Below are positions 13,133-21,939 of a DNA stretch of 22,005 bases, one piece after another. The first letter of the stretch is position 1; the number at the start of each line of letters is the position of its first letter. Below the pieces are notes generated by a model. It saw nothing but the letters and a program-made list of their open reading frames with translations, was not told where the DNA came from and searched no databases. The DNA comes from an uncultured Victivallales bacterium (GTDB lineage: Bacteria > Verrucomicrobiota > Lentisphaeria > Oligosphaerales > JAFGRS01): the NCBI GenBank assembly GCA_903834675.1, contig CAILKC010000216.1, positions 1 to 22,005 of the forward strand, written 5' to 3'. A program made the position numbers and the translations under genes.

Positions 13133-14020
13133 GTGTCACAGGTGCTGCAGTTCATCTTTTCCGGCATCACGGTGGGCAGCATCTACGCCATCGTGGCCAT
13201 CGGTTTCAACATCATCTACAGCACCACGGGCGTGATCAACTTTGCTCAGGGCGAGTTTGTCATGCTGGGTGGCATGGTGGCCGTGAGCCTGATGCGGGTC
13301 TTGCCCTTGCCGCTGGCGGTGGTGGGCGCGGTGGTGATCGTCATGGCCATCGGCGTATTGCTGGAGACGGTATTCTTCCGGCGGCTGCATCGGCCCACCG
13401 TCTTGCAGATGATCATCATCACCATCGGCCTGTCCATCGTCATCCAGGAGGGCGCACTGCACCTGTGGGATGAGCAGGTCCGCTCGCTGCCCTACTTCAC
13501 CGGCAACGAAGTCTCCTCGCTGCACATCCTGGGGGCCAGCCTGTCGCCGCAGGTGCTCTGGGTGCTGGGCGCCCTGGGGCTGACGGTGGTGGGCCTGAAC
13601 CTGTACTTCCACTACACCATCACGGGCAAAGCGATGCGTGCCTGCGCCTCCAACCGTGAGGCGGCTTTGCTGATGGGCATCGATGCCACCCTGATGCGCA
13701 CGCTGGCATTCGCCCTGAGTGCGGGGCTCGGGGCGCTTGCGGGCTGCGTCATGTCGCCCATCACCATGACGCATTACGAGATGGGCACCGGCTTGGCGGT
13801 TAAGGGGTTTGCCGCCGCCATCCTCGGTGGGCTCGGCAACCAGAGCGGGGCGCTGTTTGCCGGTCTGGCGGTTGGGCTGGCCGAGTCCTTCAGCGTCGCC
13901 GTCCTACCTTCGGCGTACAAAGACGCGGTCGCCTTTGCGATTCTGATTGTGGTGCTGTTTGTACGGCCGCATGGACTCTTCGGTTCGGCTGAGGTAGGCA
14001 CCTCATCGAGGGAGTTCTGA
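13133..14020 (+). CDS. livH: LivH-type ABC transporter permease
   Basis: 295 residues starting at GTG 13133, with GAGG about 9 bp upstream. A hydrophobic integral membrane protein of about eight predicted segments. It has the LivH signature near the N-terminus, GITVGSIYAIVAIGFNIIYS and TTGVINFAQGEFVMLGG, and later MGIDATLMRTLAFALSAGLGALAG, the segment that contacts the ATPases, and KGFAAAILGGLGN. It forms half of the membrane channel with LivM. Its TGA overlaps the ATG of the next gene by one base, so the two permeases are translationally coupled. Confidence 0.93.
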   Translation: MSQVLQFIFSGITVGSIYAIVAIGFNIIYSTTGVINFAQGEFVMLGGMVAVSLMRVLPLPLAVVGAVVIVMAIGVLLETVFFRRLHRPTVLQMIIITIGLSIVIQEGALHLWDEQVRSLPYFTGNEVSSLHILGASLSPQVLWVLGALGLTVVGLNLYFHYTITGKAMRACASNREAALLMGIDATLMRTLAFALSAGLGALAGCVMSPITMTHYEMGTGLAVKGFAAAILGGLGNQSGALFAGLAVGLAESFSVAVLPSAYKDAVAFAILIVVLFVRPHGLFGSAEVGTSSREF

Positions 14021-15105
14021 TGGACCGCAGAGCGCCCATCGTTGGAGTGGCGGCCTTGGCGCTACTGGTGGTGGCGGCGCAACTGCTGACCGCGGCTTTG
14101 GGGAAGCCCTTCTACCTGACCCAGCTCAGCATGGCGGCCTACTACGCCATGGTGGTTATGGGTCTGTGCCTGGTCATGGGTTACGCCGGCCAGATTTCGC
14201 TCGGTCATGGCGCCTTCTTCGCCATTGGCGGCTACACCAGTGCCATCATGACCACCCGCAACCTCGGCGCGGCCCTCCCCGCCAGCGTGCAGGAAGCGCT
14301 GCTTCGTCTGGGTGTCCTGACCGCGCGCCAGGACCTCTACGGCGCCCACGCCGTGGCGCTCTCGCCGTGGCTGGCCTGCGTGGCCGCGCTGGGCCTCACG
14401 GGGCTGATCGCCCTCGCGCTAGGTTTCCCTGCACTGCGCCTGAAAGGGCAATATCTGGCCATGGGCACTCTCGGCTTTGGCCTCATCGTCTACCGCATCC
14501 TGCTGGGCACCGAGGCCTTGGGTGGCGTCGACGGCGTCGTGTCGGTGCCGCCGTGGCGAATCCTGCCGGGCCTGGACGTCAGTGGCGCGCGCGCCTGCCG
14601 CCTCTCTAACTACTACATCGCCTGGGGTGCGGCACTGGGTGTGCTGCTGCTCATCCTGAATCTGACCCGTTCCCGCGTCGGCCGGGCGCTGCGGAGCATT
14701 CACGATGGTGAGCGTGCCGCCAATGCCATGGGCGTCAACACCGCCGGCTACAAGCTCATGGCCTTTGTCCTCAGCGCCATGATCGCAGCCCTGGCGGGCT
14801 GCCTGTTCACCCACTACAACGGTGGCATCGACCCCTCCGAAGCCGGAGTCATGAAGTCGGTGCGCTACGTGGCCCTGGTGGCGGTCGGCGGCATGGCCAA
14901 TGCCTGGGGGGCGCTGATCCTGGGGGCGGGACTCACCTTCCTGTCGCTGCGCGGCTGCTTTGGGTCGTTCGACCATGCTGTCTTCGGCGCCCTGCTGATC
15001 CTTATCATGTCTCTCGCCCCTGATGGTCCGCTCAAACCGCTTGGCGCCCTGCTCGGGCGCCTGCTGCGGCTGGGCACTGGACGCACTGGACACCCTGAAC
15101 CCTGA
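14020..15105 (+). CDS. livM: LivM-type ABC transporter permease
   Basis: 361 residues; about nine or ten hydrophobic segments. The signature GYAGQISLGHGAFFAIGGYT is intact, as is the coupling-helix segment SIHDGERAANAMGVNTAGYK followed by AFVLSAMIAALAGCLF. It pairs with LivH. The loop at about residues 80-115 (ALPASVQEALLRLGVLTARQ) is somewhat long for the family. The last codons and the stop (15103-15105) lie inside a CCCTGAA heptamer repeat, so the C-terminus GHPEP is repeat-encoded and may differ in length from relatives. Confidence 0.93.
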   Translation: MDRRAPIVGVAALALLVVAAQLLTAALGKPFYLTQLSMAAYYAMVVMGLCLVMGYAGQISLGHGAFFAIGGYTSAIMTTRNLGAALPASVQEALLRLGVLTARQDLYGAHAVALSPWLACVAALGLTGLIALALGFPALRLKGQYLAMGTLGFGLIVYRILLGTEALGGVDGVVSVPPWRILPGLDVSGARACRLSNYYIAWGAALGVLLLILNLTRSRVGRALRSIHDGERAANAMGVNTAGYKLMAFVLSAMIAALAGCLFTHYNGGIDPSEAGVMKSVRYVALVAVGGMANAWGALILGAGLTFLSLRGCFGSFDHAVFGALLILIMSLAPDGPLKPLGALLGRLLRLGTGRTGHPEP

Positions 15106-15123
15106 ACCCTGAACCCTGAACCC
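15093..15123 (+). repeat. CCCTGAA heptamer tandem repeat between livM and livG
   Basis: Four perfect copies of CCCTGAA (15093-15120) plus CCC (15121-15123). The second copy supplies the livM stop codon, and the livG ATG follows directly at 15124. A related near-repeat, GCACTGGAC (15074-15091), precedes it. On the minus strand the element translates as GFRVQG-type strings, a pattern seen in spurious proteins from many repeat-rich bacterial genomes. Confidence 0.9.
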
Positions 15124-15972
15124 ATGGACTGCAGCACCTCACAAGCCAGCGCTGCCCCGGCGGCCACGACCGCGGCTGCGGTCCTGGCTGCGGCGGCGCC
15201 ACTGCTCGAGGTGCGCGGGCTGTCGCGCTCGTTCGGCGGAGTCACGGCTCTGCGCGGCGTGTCCTTCGCGGTTCAGACGGGGCAGATCAAGGCGGTTATC
15301 GGGCCGAACGGCGCTGGCAAGACGACGCTCTTCAATGCCATTTCCGGGTTGCTGAAACCGGACCGCGGCGAGGTGTGGTACCGCGGGCAGAGCATCCTCG
15401 GCCTGCGGCCCTACCAGATCGCGCGGCGCGGCATTTCCCGCACCTTCCAGAATCTCAGCCTGTTCCCGAGCATGACGGTCGGGGAGAACGTGATGGTCGG
15501 GCGCCACTGCCGGACACGCTCTGGCATCCTGTCCGCCATTTTGCGCACCCCTCTGCACCGACGGGAAGAGTACGCCATCCGCAACGCGGCCACGGCGATG
15601 CTCGAATTGGTCGGGCTGCCGGACCGCTCGGCCAGTACGGTGGCCAGCCTGTCATTCGGACAGCGCCGGCTGGTGGAGCTGGCCCGTGCGCTGGCCACGG
15701 AGCCAGCGCTGCTGCTGCTCGACGAACCCGCCAGTGGCCTGAACACCAAAGAGACCGAAGACCTGGCGCAGGTCGTCCGCCGCATCCGAACGCAGGGGGT
15801 CACCATCCTGCTGGTGGAGCATGACATGTCGCTGGTGATGGACGTCTCCGACAGCATCCTGGTGCTCAACTATGGCGAACCCATTGCCGACGGCGAGCCG
15901 GCCACCATCCGCAATGACCCGCGGGTGATCTCGATCTACCTCGGAGGAGAGTTCGGTAGTGCTGCAGATTAG
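15124..15972 (+). CDS. livG: LivG-type ABC transporter ATPase
   Basis: 282 residues. Walker A GPNGAGKTT (60-68), Q-loop TFQNLSLF, signature LSFGQRRLVELARAL, Walker B ALLLLDEPASGLN and H-loop LLVEHDMSLVM are intact, followed by a C-terminal LivG tail. It hydrolyses ATP with LivF to drive uptake. The conserved protein begins near LLEVRGLSRSFGG (27-39). The 26 residues before it are an Ala-rich tract unlike the family, and the ATG directly follows the heptamer repeat with no Shine-Dalgarno. No better in-frame start exists before the first strand (the next GTG, 15211, would cut into it). Translation may depend on readthrough of ribosomes ending livM 18 bp upstream. The gene overlaps livF by 14 bp. 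Confidence 0.92.
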   Translation: MDCSTSQASAAPAATTAAAVLAAAAPLLEVRGLSRSFGGVTALRGVSFAVQTGQIKAVIGPNGAGKTTLFNAISGLLKPDRGEVWYRGQSILGLRPYQIARRGISRTFQNLSLFPSMTVGENVMVGRHCRTRSGILSAILRTPLHRREEYAIRNAATAMLELVGLPDRSASTVASLSFGQRRLVELARALATEPALLLLDEPASGLNTKETEDLAQVVRRIRTQGVTILLVEHDMSLVMDVSDSILVLNYGEPIADGEPATIRNDPRVISIYLGGEFGSAAD

Positions 15973-16675
15973 GAACATGCGATGTGGCTACGGCAGCCTG
16001 GCGGTCATCAAAGGCATCAGCCTGCATGTCGAGGCCGGCGAGATCGTCAGCCTGATCGGCGCGAATGGCGCCGGTAAGACCTCGCTGCTCAAAGCCATTG
16101 CGGGGTTGCTGCCGCTGTGGGCGGGGTCCATTCACCTTGACGGCCGCGAGATCAGCGGCACCCCCGCCTGGCGCGGGGTCTCGCGAGGATTGGTGCTCGT
16201 CCCGGAGGGCCGCGGCATTTTTGCCGATATGAGCGTGCTGGACAACCTGTTGATCGGCGGCTACCGCAACCGCGACCGGCAACTGGCCATCGACCGGGTG
16301 CTCGAACGCTTCCCCCGCCTGCACGAGCGCCGCCAGCAGATCGCGGGTACACTCTCCGGCGGCGAACAGCAGATGCTGGCCATCGCCCGAGCCCTGGTCG
16401 CGATGCCGCGCATCCTGTTGCTCGATGAGCCCTCCATGGGCCTGGCGCCCTTGGTCGTCAAGGACGTCTTCGACATCGTCCGCGGCCTGCGCAGCCAGGG
16501 GGTCACCGTCTTCATCGTCGAACAGAATGCCGTGGCGGCTCTCGGCATCGCCGATCGGGGCTACGTCCTCGAGACGGGCGAAGTGATCCTGGAGGGCACT
16601 GGCGAGGCCCTCCGGGAGAACCCCGAAGTCAAGCGCGCCTACCTGGGCAAAGGCTACCGAGAGGTCTGGGAATGA
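15959..16675 (+). CDS. livF: LivF-type ABC transporter ATPase
   Basis: 238 residues starting at GTG 15959, inside the livG end; GGAGG at about 15943-15947 is a fitting ribosome site. Walker A GANGAGKTS (34-42), LVPEGRGIF (the LivF Q-loop region), signature LSGGEQQMLAIARAL, Walker B RILLLDEPSMGLAP and H-loop FIVEQNAVAAL are all present. It forms the ATPase heterodimer with LivG. Its stop overlaps the start of the ligase-like gene by 4 bp (ATGA), so that gene is part of the same operon. Confidence 0.94.
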   Translation: MLQIRNMRCGYGSLAVIKGISLHVEAGEIVSLIGANGAGKTSLLKAIAGLLPLWAGSIHLDGREISGTPAWRGVSRGLVLVPEGRGIFADMSVLDNLLIGGYRNRDRQLAIDRVLERFPRLHERRQQIAGTLSGGEQQMLAIARALVAMPRILLLDEPSMGLAPLVVKDVFDIVRGLRSQGVTVFIVEQNAVAALGIADRGYVLETGEVILEGTGEALRENPEVKRAYLGKGYREVWE

Positions 16676-17850
16676 CTGCTTTCGACGCCAAGAATGAAGC
16701 CTTGCGTCCGGCTCTCATGGAGCAGATTCAGCTCGAACGCCTGCAGGCGCTCCTGGCCCGGCTGAAACGCAATGTCCGGCGCTACCGCGAACAGCTCGGC
16801 GAGGCCCAGGTGGGCTGCCTGGAAGACCTCCGCCGACTCCCTTTCACCAGCCCCGCCGACCTGATTGACGCCTTCCCGTATGGCATGTTCGCCCTGCCGC
16901 TGCGGGAGGTCAAACGCCTGCACTCCACGGTGGGCCCCGCTGGCCGCCCCCTGGTGGTGGGCTATACGACCAACGATCTGCGGCACTGGGGTCGGCTCGC
17001 TGCCCGCCAACTTGTGTCGGCCGGCGTCACCCCCAACGACGTGGTGCAGATCTGCTTCGAATCCGGCGTCTTCGAGCAGTCCTTTGGCTATGTCACCGCC
17101 GCCGAGCAGATCGGCGCCCCGGTCATCCCCGAGGACCCGGTGCATATCGAGTACCAGCTCGAAGTGCTGCGCAACTACCGCACCACAGTCCTGGTCACCA
17201 CCCCCACCAACGCCATCGAACTGGTGGCCCTGCTGGCCGCTCGGCGCATTGACCCGCAGTCGCTGCACCTACGGAATGTGCTGCTCAGCCGACCGATCGA
17301 GGCGCGCCTCAAGAACGAGATCGGGGTGGGACTCTTCGCCGGCGTCCGCTGCACCTTCGGCATTCCCGAGATCATGGATCCGGGCCTGTGCGTCGAGTGC
17401 GAATACGGCCATCTGCACACCAACGAAGACCACTTTCTGGTGGAGATTCACGACGGCGAACTGGTCATCACAACGTTGTGCCGGGAGGCCATGCCACTGC
17501 TGCGCTACCGGACCCGTCTGGCTTGTACCGCCGTCCGCGAGGAGTGTCCCTGCGGCCGCACCGGCATCATCCTGCATCCGGGGGCCCGTCTGGACGGCCA
17601 ACTGCGCATCAATGAGATACCGGTCTACGAAGCCCAGATTGCCCAGGTCCTGGCCAAGACCCGGGCGGCCGGCCAGCCCTTCCGCCTTGATATCTCGGAG
17701 CGCGGCGTCAGCATCGACATCGCTGTCTCACATGAGTTCTTCGGAGACCAGATGCGCATCCTGGCGAACCTGCGCATCGAGATTGAAGCCGAGTTTCTGG
17801 CCCGCCTCGGCATCCAGGCGAAAGTCCGCTACGTCTCCGCCTTGGATTGA
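16672..17850 (+). CDS. Degenerate phenylacetate-CoA ligase (PaaK)-like protein
   Basis: 392 residues, translationally coupled to livF (ATGA overlap). The fold and landmarks are PaaK-like: FPYGMFALPLREVKRLHS, VVGYTTNDL, HTNEDHFLVEI, ELVITTLCREAMPLLRYRTR and a C-terminal ACT-like half. The chemistry is not. The ATP P-loop (SSGTTGKP in active enzymes) reads STVGPAGRP (85-93). The Asp after RYRTR is Leu (about 283). The SGRSDDMLIIRGVN hinge motif is GARLDGQLRINE. The protein ends at about the point where the catalytic-lysine segment would begin. The YGLTE-type motif is FGIPE. Active enzymes join aryl acids to CoA with ATP; this one probably cannot. It may bind the transported acid or regulate another ligase. 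Genes for PaaK enzymes often neighbour liv-type operons in anaerobes. Confidence 0.85.
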   Translation: MTAFDAKNEALRPALMEQIQLERLQALLARLKRNVRRYREQLGEAQVGCLEDLRRLPFTSPADLIDAFPYGMFALPLREVKRLHSTVGPAGRPLVVGYTTNDLRHWGRLAARQLVSAGVTPNDVVQICFESGVFEQSFGYVTAAEQIGAPVIPEDPVHIEYQLEVLRNYRTTVLVTTPTNAIELVALLAARRIDPQSLHLRNVLLSRPIEARLKNEIGVGLFAGVRCTFGIPEIMDPGLCVECEYGHLHTNEDHFLVEIHDGELVITTLCREAMPLLRYRTRLACTAVREECPCGRTGIILHPGARLDGQLRINEIPVYEAQIAQVLAKTRAAGQPFRLDISERGVSIDIAVSHEFFGDQMRILANLRIEIEAEFLARLGIQAKVRYVSALD

Positions 17851-17888
17851 GGGCCAAGACCCGCCGCCCGCGGACGGGGCTGGCAGCG

Positions 17889-20800
17889 CTACTCGAGCTT
17901 CAGGCTGGCGGTGGCGTAGGTGTCCTTGAGCTTGCCGCCGGTGATCACGGCGCGGAAGAAGACCGGGTAACTGGCCTTGCCATCGAACTTGCCCGTGCCC
18001 GGTCCCAGCTTCACCTGCGCCGCCCATTCCCTGCCATCCTTGGCCCCGCGGCGCAGCAGTTGCAGGCTATTCTGGCCATTCAGGGCGATGGGGGTATAGC
18101 TCGAACCGCCGCTCACCTCGACGGTGGCGTCCAGAGCCGGTTGCTCCAGGAAGAGCCGGAACAGCACCTCGTCGCCCTGCTTGAGGACCTCCGGCAGCGG
18201 CGCGCCGCCAGCCAGGGTGACCGCCAGGCCGTCCTCTGGCCGACGTACCAGTTGCAGCCAATCCAGGGTGATCGCAGGGCCCGTCTTGACGCTCCCATCG
18301 GCCTGTTTGGCGGCGCCAGCGCTGGAGAGGGTCAGGAAACACTGCTTGGCGGTGCCCTCACGGAAAATGGCGTTCACGTAGTGGGTGTCAACGGTGTAGA
18401 TGCCCGGGCGCAGGGTATGCACGGCGCCGCGAAAGCCAGGTTTGCCGGAGGAGTCCCCGAAGCCGCCCACCAGCCAGCGATAGCCCTCACCCGCGACGTC
18501 GCTGATCTTGAGCTGGTAGTAGCGGTAGGCGTTGTCATAAGGGAAGAGGTGGGTGGCGCTGGCGTAGCCCTCGGCTGCGGTGCAGGCAATGACCACCCCG
18601 CCACCGTCCTTCGGCTCCAGCTTGAGCTTGGCGGCATCGACGACCCACTTGTCATCCTTGCCGTCCCAATTGAACTTCGGGGCCGTGCTCAAGGGAGTGA
18701 AGTCCTCCCGCCAAAGCCGGGGCGCGCCGACGGTCTCGGCGGCGGAGGTGGGCAGCGTGGGCGCCTGGGCCGTGGCGGCCTCGGGCTGCAGCGCCGTGGT
18801 CGGACCGGCGCCGATCTCGGCGTAGGCTTCAATCTCGCGCAGCTTGACCCCCCGGACCCCGGCGCCGTCCGCCTTGGCCAGGGCCGTCAGCCTGAGCTTC
18901 AGCACCGGGGTTGCCGCCGCAAAGCGCAGCTCGGTGATCGGGGTGCGGTTACCGCGGACGGCGGCCACCTGCACCCTGCCGTCGGCGGCCTGCAGGCGCA
19001 GGTCGAAGTCCAGCAGATTCGGGGTGTAGAGAACGACGCGCCCGATCTGCTCCTCCCGCGCCAGGGTCAGCTCCAGGGTGCAGGGCTTGTCGGTGTGGCT
19101 AAGGGTCCAGCCGTCATCGTCGAGAACCCCGTTGATGGCGTAGTAGTAGTACTGGCTGAACCAGGGCGCATAGAACCCCTCCCCCGAGCGCGCCAGCACG
19201 CCGCGGCTCCAGTGCAGCAGGTTGCCGGGCTTGACACAGGCCGCCTCTTGCGCCTTGATCTCCGCCGCAACCTGAACCATGGTGGCCAGGGTCGCGCCGG
19301 CCGGGTCGGTCGTATAGACATGCACCGCCCCCGCCTCGAAGCGGTCCGTGAAGCTGCCCTCGACCGGCACGGCCGTGCGGCCCTCGCTCACGACGTACAA
19401 TGAGGCGACGCCCTTGAGCAGCGGGTGACTGATGGCAGCGCTGCGGCTCCCAGCCTTGAGGTTTGAGACCATCAGGTAGAGCTTGCCAGCCGCCTCTCCC
19501 GCCCAGGCGATCATCTCGGCATCGGCCACGACGGTGGGTGGCGTCACGGGGTTAGCCGACGCAGCCTCCAGGAAGCGCACTTCGCGCCAGATTGGCGGCA
19601 GGCCGTAGCGCAAGCGCGGCTCCGGCATGAAGAAGGGGGTGACGTAGGCGGTGTAGCCCTTGCAGCCCTGCGCCAGGGCGGTGAGGTACTGGTGCCGCAT
19701 CACCTCATAGGAGTACGGTGGCGTCTTGCCGTATTCGACGTTGAAGTGCGCATCCGCCGACGCGGCCCAGGGGGTCATCATGATCGCCTGGCCACGGCGC
19801 AATACCTCCCGACAGCGCTTCATGAAGTTGGGCACGTATTCCCATTCCGGCGAATAGGGGTCGGGGCTGAGCAGATCGCAGGTCTTGTAGCCATGGGTGA
19901 CGATGCCGTCGAGAGTGTCGTTGGTGACCATCAGCGGATGATACGGGTCCAGCTCCTGCATGAAGGCGTAGGTCGCCTCCATCCAGTCGGAACGCGCATC
20001 GTTGATCTCGGGCTCATCGGCGAGGTAGTAGCCCAGCACCCCCGGCTCGGCGCGGACCGCGGCCACCAGTTGGCGCAGCAGCTCCTGCATGCCCTCGCTG
20101 GGAGCGGGCAAGGTCTTGATCTCATCCACCAGCTCCTTGCCAGCGCCGGGCTTCTGCCACAGTTTGAAGGTGACAAAGAGCCGGCCGGGCTCAATGCTGA
20201 CCACCGAGTACACGCCCCGCTGCCGGAAGGGCTCCCCGATCTGCGCCTCGACCTCGGCCGGCGTGAGGCCGCTGAGCACCACCGGCGTCGACAGATCCTG
20301 AAGCGCTACCACCTCGGCGCGCGGGTCCTCGGTCGGAATGCCGCCGTACCAGCCGCAGAACAGCTTTGGCTTACCGTTGACGAGCACATTGCCGAGCTCG
20401 TCCACCCGCACCTCGCTGCCGGGAGCAGGCGCCAGCTTGCGGATCGTGGTTGCCGTCTCGACGACGGTGGCGCCATCCTGACCCAGGGCGCGAACCGTGA
20501 GCGCGTAGGTCCCCACCGGCAGCGTCGCAGCGTCCAGTTGCAGCTCCCCCGCGAGCTGGGCCAGGGTCGCCTTGCCGGCGCCGACCTCGCGACCATCGGC
20601 CGCGCGCAAGGCGTAGGCCACCTGCGCTGTCCTGGCGGCGATATCGGCAGCCAGGGTGACGCGGAAGACGATGGCGGGCACACTCTCGGTGGCGTAGATA
20701 TTGCCCCGGCAGACCGGCTGCCGCACGTCCACTGCCAGCGGGCGGTACTCCGCATCCAGGCGCTTGACGACTATCTTGACCGGCTCGCCCAAGACGGTGT

Positions 20801-21779
20801 CGGTGGCCGTGAGCTGAATGGCCGCATCGCTGTCGCCGGCGCGTACCTTGAGCCCGGCCAACGTTACCGTCTGACTGGCGCCAGCCGCCAGTTCAAAAGC
20901 GGCCGCCGTGACCGCCGACTCGGGAGCCAGAAACCTCTCAGCACTGAACCGCAAGCTCCGCGCCTGCTTGCCGTCGTTGGTCACCGGTACCCGTAACTCG
21001 ACGGCGTTGATGCCGCTGCCGCCGCCGCTAACCGTGACCTTCGGCTCGCCGAACGTGACCGCGAAGCGGCCGTAGTCAGCCGCCACATCCGTAAGCTTAC
21101 CGAAGAGCTTGGGCTGGTGGAAGTTGCCCTTGAGCGGTGCCCAGGTGCTGAGCTCCAAAGTCCCGGTGGCGTGCCGCTCGCGGGTGACATTCCACAGCCA
21201 CGTCGCACCGGCGTCCGGCCTGAGTTGCAGCGCCGCCAGCGGGACGCGCACTTCGCAGCGCCACACCTTCGCCGCCAAATCCACGCTGCCGGCGGCCAGC
21301 AGCGGACACTCCCAGCGCTTCACATGAACCAGCCCGTAGTCCGCGCCCAGGTCGTCATACCAGGCGCCCTTGGAGTTGACCACGAAATGGTGGTAGTAAC
21401 GGCCGTCGCCCGCCGGGTCCATGAACAGCTCCAGGCAGTCGTCGGCGTAGACCTCGCTGTCGTGCGCCGTGTAGGTCGCCTTCAGGGTCTCGATCTGCGG
21501 CTCGTCGCACTCGGCGGCCACGTAGATCGCAGCGCCGTCGTAGAGCACCTTGAAGCGGGTCTGGACCGCCGCCGACCGCGGCGCGCCAGCGTTGTCGCGG
21601 GCGGCGCTGGCCGAGACAAAGTCGCTCTGCCAGGCGCCCTTGCCCCAGGCGGCTTCGTCCAGCCTGCCGTCGATCTTGACCTCGCCCTGGCGGACCACGG
21701 CCACCAAGGGCGACGCGGCCCGGACGGAAAGCGCGGCCAGCATGATGGCGGCAAAGCCTCTGCAAAGAGCATTCCGCAT
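17889..21779 (-). CDS. Large secreted CBM9-like/TIM-barrel protein, putative glycoside hydrolase
   Basis: 1296 residues with a signal peptide cleaved at about VRA-AS (20-22). A CBM9-like domain (about 30-230) opens VKIDGRLDEAAWGKGAW and has YADDCLELFMDP and WRCEVRVPLAAL, typical of carbohydrate-binding or DOMON-like sandwiches. Beta-sandwich stretches follow (about 240-450). A TIM-barrel-like region (about 465-740) contains KLFCGWYGGIP, LGYYLADEPEINDA (near residue 585), HPLMVTND, DLLSPDPYSP and GCKGYTAYVTPFF. The Glu in the DEP motif is a catalytic acid candidate. A discoidin-like domain (about 845-995) and a C-terminal sandwich domain close the protein. It probably acts on extracellular polysaccharide, but no GH family number can be given. 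GGGGGG lies 6 bp before the ATG, and a strong sigma70-type promoter is upstream. It converges with the liv operon. Confidence 0.85.
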   Translation of the reverse strand: MRNALCRGFAAIMLAALSVRAASPLVAVVRQGEVKIDGRLDEAAWGKGAWQSDFVSASAARDNAGAPRSAAVQTRFKVLYDGAAIYVAAECDEPQIETLKATYTAHDSEVYADDCLELFMDPAGDGRYYHHFVVNSKGAWYDDLGADYGLVHVKRWECPLLAAGSVDLAAKVWRCEVRVPLAALQLRPDAGATWLWNVTRERHATGTLELSTWAPLKGNFHQPKLFGKLTDVAADYGRFAVTFGEPKVTVSGGGSGINAVELRVPVTNDGKQARSLRFSAERFLAPESAVTAAAFELAAGASQTVTLAGLKVRAGDSDAAIQLTATDTVLGEPVKIVVKRLDAEYRPLAVDVRQPVCRGNIYATESVPAIVFRVTLAADIAARTAQVAYALRAADGREVGAGKATLAQLAGELQLDAATLPVGTYALTVRALGQDGATVVETATTIRKLAPAPGSEVRVDELGNVLVNGKPKLFCGWYGGIPTEDPRAEVVALQDLSTPVVLSGLTPAEVEAQIGEPFRQRGVYSVVSIEPGRLFVTFKLWQKPGAGKELVDEIKTLPAPSEGMQELLRQLVAAVRAEPGVLGYYLADEPEINDARSDWMEATYAFMQELDPYHPLMVTNDTLDGIVTHGYKTCDLLSPDPYSPEWEYVPNFMKRCREVLRRGQAIMMTPWAASADAHFNVEYGKTPPYSYEVMRHQYLTALAQGCKGYTAYVTPFFMPEPRLRYGLPPIWREVRFLEAASANPVTPPTVVADAEMIAWAGEAAGKLYLMVSNLKAGSRSAAISHPLLKGVASLYVVSEGRTAVPVEGSFTDRFEAGAVHVYTTDPAGATLATMVQVAAEIKAQEAACVKPGNLLHWSRGVLARSGEGFYAPWFSQYYYYAINGVLDDDGWTLSHTDKPCTLELTLAREEQIGRVVLYTPNLLDFDLRLQAADGRVQVAAVRGNRTPITELRFAAATPVLKLRLTALAKADGAGVRGVKLREIEAYAEIGAGPTTALQPEAATAQAPTLPTSAAETVGAPRLWREDFTPLSTAPKFNWDGKDDKWVVDAAKLKLEPKDGGGVVIACTAAEGYASATHLFPYDNAYRYYQLKISDVAGEGYRWLVGGFGDSSGKPGFRGAVHTLRPGIYTVDTHYVNAIFREGTAKQCFLTLSSAGAAKQADGSVKTGPAITLDWLQLVRRPEDGLAVTLAGGAPLPEVLKQGDEVLFRLFLEQPALDATVEVSGGSSYTPIALNGQNSLQLLRRGAKDGREWAAQVKLGPGTGKFDGKASYPVFFRAVITGGKLKDTYATASLKLE

Positions 21780-21835
21780 GACGAACCCCCCAGGTCAGAA
21801 AGTGGGCAAAACAAGGCCAGGATTCAGTAGAAAGC

Positions 21836-21863
21836 ATTATAGAGGTCGGCCCAGGGAAATCAA
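21836..21863 (-). promoter_or_regulatory. Sigma70-type promoter of the large secreted protein gene
   Basis: On the minus strand, TTGATT (21863-21858, 4 of 6) is followed by a 16-bp spacer and a perfect TATAAT (21841-21836). The start site would be near 21829, leaving a leader of about 50 nt. It is the best vegetative promoter in the window. Confidence 0.65.
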
Positions 21864-21912
21864 TGAAGGGGGGTATCCACTTGGCGCAACCGACCGTCAC
21901 AGGTAGCGTAGG

Positions 21913-21939
21913 GAGGTTGGACACGGGCGCAAGTCAGCT
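21913..21939 (+). repeat. Second, partial copy of the REP-like arm
   Basis: GGGCGCAAGTCAGCT (21925-21939) equals the outer arm of the palindrome at 11696-11743 (identical to its right arm read on the minus strand; one difference from the left arm). Similarity extends upstream: GAGGTTTGGAGTC (11683-11695) against GAGGTTGGACAC (21913-21924). No clear opposite arm is seen before the window ends. Confidence 0.55.

Noticed and set aside
17847..19403. 518-codon plus-strand ORF opposite the large secreted protein
   Set aside because: Low-complexity Arg/Gly/Leu composition and no domain; a shadow of the minus-strand gene.
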